Part shown: in pieces, positions 61,687-64,000 of the stretch | How positions within the stretch are numbered: position 1 is the first letter of the stretch | Layout of the letters: each line of letters begins with the position of its first letter | Source of the DNA: Paenibacillus ihbetae | GTDB lineage: Bacteria > Bacillota > Bacilli > Paenibacillales > Paenibacillaceae | Reading direction: 5' to 3' | Length of the DNA stretch: 64,000 bases | NCBI RefSeq assembly: GCF_002741055.1 | Contig: NZ_CP016809.1 | Location: 5,186,501-5,250,500, forward strand | Translations under genes and position numbers: made by a program | Notes under the pieces: model-generated | The model's database searches: none | The model's input: only the letters and a program-made list of their open reading frames with translations | What the model was told of the DNA's origin: nothing

Positions 61687-61911
61687 CCACAGATTTAAAT
61701 TCGTTCAAGGCGTTGGCAAAGATCCTGGATGAATCTGAATTTAAGAGCATAAGGAGGAACGTGAAGGCTATGATGAATGAGCAAAGGCGGTCAAGGAATT
61801 GGAGCGAAGATTAAAATAGGGAACTCTTCCTCCTTGTTATTAGTCAATATTTTTGTGTCGCCCATATTTCGGGATTAGACACGAATAAATGTTTTTTGGA
61901 GGAAGATAGGT

Positions 61912-62964
61912 ATGAACAAAATTTACAAAGTAGTAAGCACGGCTGCCTTGGCTGCAGTTCTAGCCGGTGTAGGAGCAGTAGGAGCGGTTCAGGCGGGGAA
62001 GGGCGGTAAAGTCGAACAAGCTGAGAATGCGGTCAGTTCGAACAAAGTTAACCAGCTGACATCGGATCAGAAGCTGGTTGATGCCGCGCAGGCGAAGCTA
62101 AAGGAGTTCATTATGACCCCTGTTTCTTTCAGCAAGGCGGAAACCGTCGACTATGGTGGTGAAGTGATCAGCTTCTCTTGGGAGAAGAAGAGTACTTTGG
62201 CCGGCGAGGTCTTGGTAAAGCCTGACGGCAAAGTAGTGAAGCTCTATGTGAATCCGAAGCTCGTAGAACTGAATGATTCCACAAAATCCAAGCTGAATGC
62301 CGCCTGGAAACAGATCTTTAATAAATCTGCAGCTGGTTATACACGACTGAATGTTCATTATCTGGAAGAAGGCGGCTCTACGGATATCATCGCTTACAGT
62401 AATCATGATTTTGTTAACCTTGTGGATGGGAAGGCGGCTCGTGGCGGAGGGGCGTTGAAAGAGGTCCCAGCTCCGATCCAAAAAGCGGCAGCCCAAGCAC
62501 TTTCCCGAGTTGGAGCGAAACAAGGTAAAGATAACCCGAGAGCAAGCTTCGTGATCGAGCTGAATAAGAAAAAAGTGTATGCGTTAGAGTACAAGACAAA
62601 TAAAGGGAATATTGAGCTTGAAATTGAAGAATCAACCAATCGACTGCTCGGGATCAAATTGCAAGCTTTATCTCTGGTTAAAGAGCTGTCCGAAGTAAGC
62701 GTGGAAAATCCTGAGAAAGAAACGCAGGCCATTCGCGAGAAGGTAAATTCATTTAGCCTGGACAAGTTAAAAATAGCAGCCGTAAAGCAGGCCAAGGAGA
62801 TCATGAATCTGGATTTATCGGGGTACCACGCAGCGCGTGAGGAAAATAGCGGAGCCCCATCTGCTTTTCATGATGCCGTCATCTTTACCAAGAAGGGCTC
62901 TCCAACTGTAACAGGTTACTTCAACTCCAAAGGCGTTTTCTCCGGCTTTAGGATTGAGCAATGA
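61912..62964 (+). CDS. Secreted protein with PepSY-like repeats
   Basis: A 350-residue protein with signal peptide (MNKIYKVVSTAALAAVLAGVGAVGAVQA). The mature part contains two or three alpha/beta units of the PepSY/YcdB kind (VDYGGEVISFSW...GEVLVKPDGKVVKLYV; RASFVIELNKKKVYALEY). Function unknown. TTTTGGAGGAAG ribosome binding site. Confidence 0.65.
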   Translation: MNKIYKVVSTAALAAVLAGVGAVGAVQAGKGGKVEQAENAVSSNKVNQLTSDQKLVDAAQAKLKEFIMTPVSFSKAETVDYGGEVISFSWEKKSTLAGEVLVKPDGKVVKLYVNPKLVELNDSTKSKLNAAWKQIFNKSAAGYTRLNVHYLEEGGSTDIIAYSNHDFVNLVDGKAARGGGALKEVPAPIQKAAAQALSRVGAKQGKDNPRASFVIELNKKKVYALEYKTNKGNIELEIEESTNRLLGIKLQALSLVKELSEVSVENPEKETQAIREKVNSFSLDKLKIAAVKQAKEIMNLDLSGYHAAREENSGAPSAFHDAVIFTKKGSPTVTGYFNSKGVFSGFRIEQ

Positions 62965-63005
62965 AATGACGTAACACCTGATATATGATGATACTTAAGT
63001 CATGA

Positions 63006-63035
63006 ACAAAGGAGCTCCTCTTGGGGCTCCTTTGT
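63006..63035. terminator. Terminator after the secreted protein gene
   Basis: ACAAAGGAGC/GCTCCTTTGT stem, 42 bp after the stop; symmetrical, so it may act on both strands. Confidence 0.7.
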
Positions 63036-63128
63036 TCTGTGAATTTATTGCAAACCAAGGATCGCATATTTCCGTTTCTGCATCGGGAACTTCCGTAAAT
63101 GATGAGCAGCGTGAGTGAGAACAGCAAA

Positions 63129-63152
63129 GACGCTCCTCTCATGAGGAACGTC
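63129..63152 (-). terminator. Hairpin after the DUF4179-type gene
   Basis: GACG-CTCCTC/GAGGAA-CGTC stem just 3' of the minus strand gene, with a weak T tail. Confidence 0.4.
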
Positions 63153-63182
63153 CCTAGTGCTATCATCCTTGAATCAGAAGGA

Positions 63183-64000
63183 TTACTTCAATTTGATTTT
63201 TTGTGAGTAGCTGTCGTTTTCAACGATATACAAGCCTGGATTAATCTCAAGCTCGGCACCTTCCGGTATGTTGTCATAATAATCAAATCGCTTGCTTTCT
63301 CCGGAGTTCCTTGACTGATTTTCAGAAGGTTGAATCTTGTATCCGTTAATTTTAAGACTTGTTCCTAGGAAACTGAAAGTACTGCCATTCCTTAGCTTCG
63401 TTATGACCATTAACCCATCGCCTTTCCGGTAATATTTATACTGAATCACATGATTAGCGTCAAGCTCATACTCCGCAATTTGCTCCTTGGCTGAAGGTTC
63501 CTTCAGCCGTGTCCAATTCTGCGACAGGTCTTCATGAACAATCCGGGCTTTATCCAGTTCAAGCGTAACTGGCTCATTAGAATAGTCCTGATAGGGTTGG
63601 TCCAGCATAAACATCAGGCGATTATTGTCTGCCACAAATCCATTGAGGGTAACATTTCCGACGCTCAGCTTGACATCGTCAAGCAAATACCGGCCCGCAA
63701 CGGGATCGGCCGAATATCCTGAAATCTGGACAATGATGCTGGCTGGCGTGTAAATCAAGTTTGTCGGTACAAAATCAAACCCTTTCACGTTGGTTGGATC
63801 GATCTGAAGGGGAATGGTGCTCAAAGGCTGGGAAGCCTGATTCTCATCAACAGTAAACGTCAGCTCCCAGTCACCTTCAACCATCCTTACCGTTTCCGGA
63901 AAGGTGAAATACAGTTTTGCTTCAGCAATTTCCCGGTCGTCGAGACCTGAGATATCAAAGGTTTCTGAACGCAGCCCCGAAGCGGTTCCTCTGTTTGTAG
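63183..64000 (-). CDS. DUF4179/DUF5643-type protein, 5' part beyond window
   Basis: The frame stays open to the right edge (TNRGTASGLRSETFD..., LDDREIAEAKLYFTFPETVRM upstream of the first Met). The visible ~272 residues are beta-rich and extracellular in character, typical of the C-terminal DUF5643 part of DUF4179 proteins, which are often membrane-anchored partners of sigma factors. The N-terminus and any anti-sigma domain lie outside the window. Confidence 0.6.
   Translation of the reverse strand, partial: TNRGTASGLRSETFDISGLDDREIAEAKLYFTFPETVRMVEGDWELTFTVDENQASQPLSTIPLQIDPTNVKGFDFVPTNLIYTPASIIVQISGYSADPVAGRYLLDDVKLSVGNVTLNGFVADNNRLMFMLDQPYQDYSNEPVTLELDKARIVHEDLSQNWTRLKEPSAKEQIAEYELDANHVIQYKYYRKGDGLMVITKLRNGSTFSFLGTSLKINGYKIQPSENQSRNSGESKRFDYYDNIPEGAELEINPGLYIVENDSYSQKIKLK

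Noticed and set aside
61761..61814. 17-codon frame with AAGGAGG upstream, and an overlapping AKAVKELERRLK-like tail
   Set aside because: Too short, competing frames are equally plausible, and there is no supporting context. Possibly a relic.

Overview
The window looks like a chromosomal segment of a Paenibacillus-type Bacillota. The evidence is strong AGGAGG-type ribosome binding sites, frequent TTG/GTG starts, YesM/YesN two-component genes beside a LplA-type lipoprotein and two CUT1 permeases, intracellular GH43/GH10 xylan enzymes, a holin-like type I toxin, and Bacillus-style Zur operators. No phage, IS element, CRISPR array, rRNA or tRNA gene was seen.

Region 1 (1-10.6 kb) is a mixed accessory stretch. 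It has a ClbS-like protein cut by the left edge, a GNAT acetyltransferase, a frameshifted membrane protein, an AlaX-type tRNA editing protein, a 27-residue holin-like toxin with a probable antisense RNA, several small unknown proteins, an LCP-family cell-wall protein, a Nif3-like protein, a relic of an Ig-domain protein, a HAD phosphatase that seems to lack a normal start codon, and a beta-lactamase-fold hydrolase. Region 2 (10.8-22.2 kb) is one xylo-oligosaccharide locus: response regulator, histidine kinase, second response regulator, binding lipoprotein, two permeases, GH43 and GH10. Region 3 (22.4-26.1 kb) is a three-gene operon: a two-TM coiled-coil protein, a von Willebrand A protein with a solute-binding-like region, and TelA. 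It is followed directly by about 2.2 kb of non-coding tandem repeats (26.1-28.3 kb) carrying five copies of a perfect terminator hairpin, and then by a frameshifted lipoprotein gene.

Region 4 (29.3-56.7 kb) is the centre of interest: a zinc-starvation superlocus. I find eleven 19-bp palindromes built on GTAAT-N-ATTAC, the Zur operator type, mostly just downstream of or overlapping good sigma-A promoters. They precede (i) a FecB-FecCD-FecCD-FecE importer; (ii) a COG0523 GTPase plus an AAA+ ATPase; (iii) a 49-residue L33 paralogue that has lost one Cys of each zinc pair; (iv) znuC-znuB-znuA with a long His-rich repeat in ZnuA, then a Cys-free S14 paralogue, a Fur-family regulator and an unknown gene; (v) a FecB-FecCD importer whose ATPase survives only as a 23-codon stub, followed by a complete three-subunit chelatase (ChlI-like AAA+, ChlD-like AAA/VWA, CobN/BchH-like large subunit); (vi) a methyltransferase; (vii) a third FecB-FecCD-FecE importer plus a second methyltransferase; and (viii) a divergent pair, a second COG0523 GTPase and a [2Fe-2S] ferredoxin-like protein. 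A classical Zur gene lies inside the cluster. My reading is that under zinc limitation the cell replaces zinc ribosomal proteins, imports free zinc by ZnuABC, and also imports zinc held in an organic chelate that the chelatase, methyltransferases and GTPases may process. The chelatase link to zinc is inference and is the best candidate for an undescribed system.

Region 5 (56.8-64 kb) returns to accessory genes: a beta/gamma-crystallin-like protein, a VanY-type carboxypeptidase, a NUDIX hydrolase, a 2H phosphoesterase, a truncated and an intact HAD gene, a decayed GNAT gene, a zinc-dependent phospholipase C-like protein, a secreted protein, and a DUF4179-type protein running off the right edge. 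Decayed or truncated genes recur at both ends of the window.
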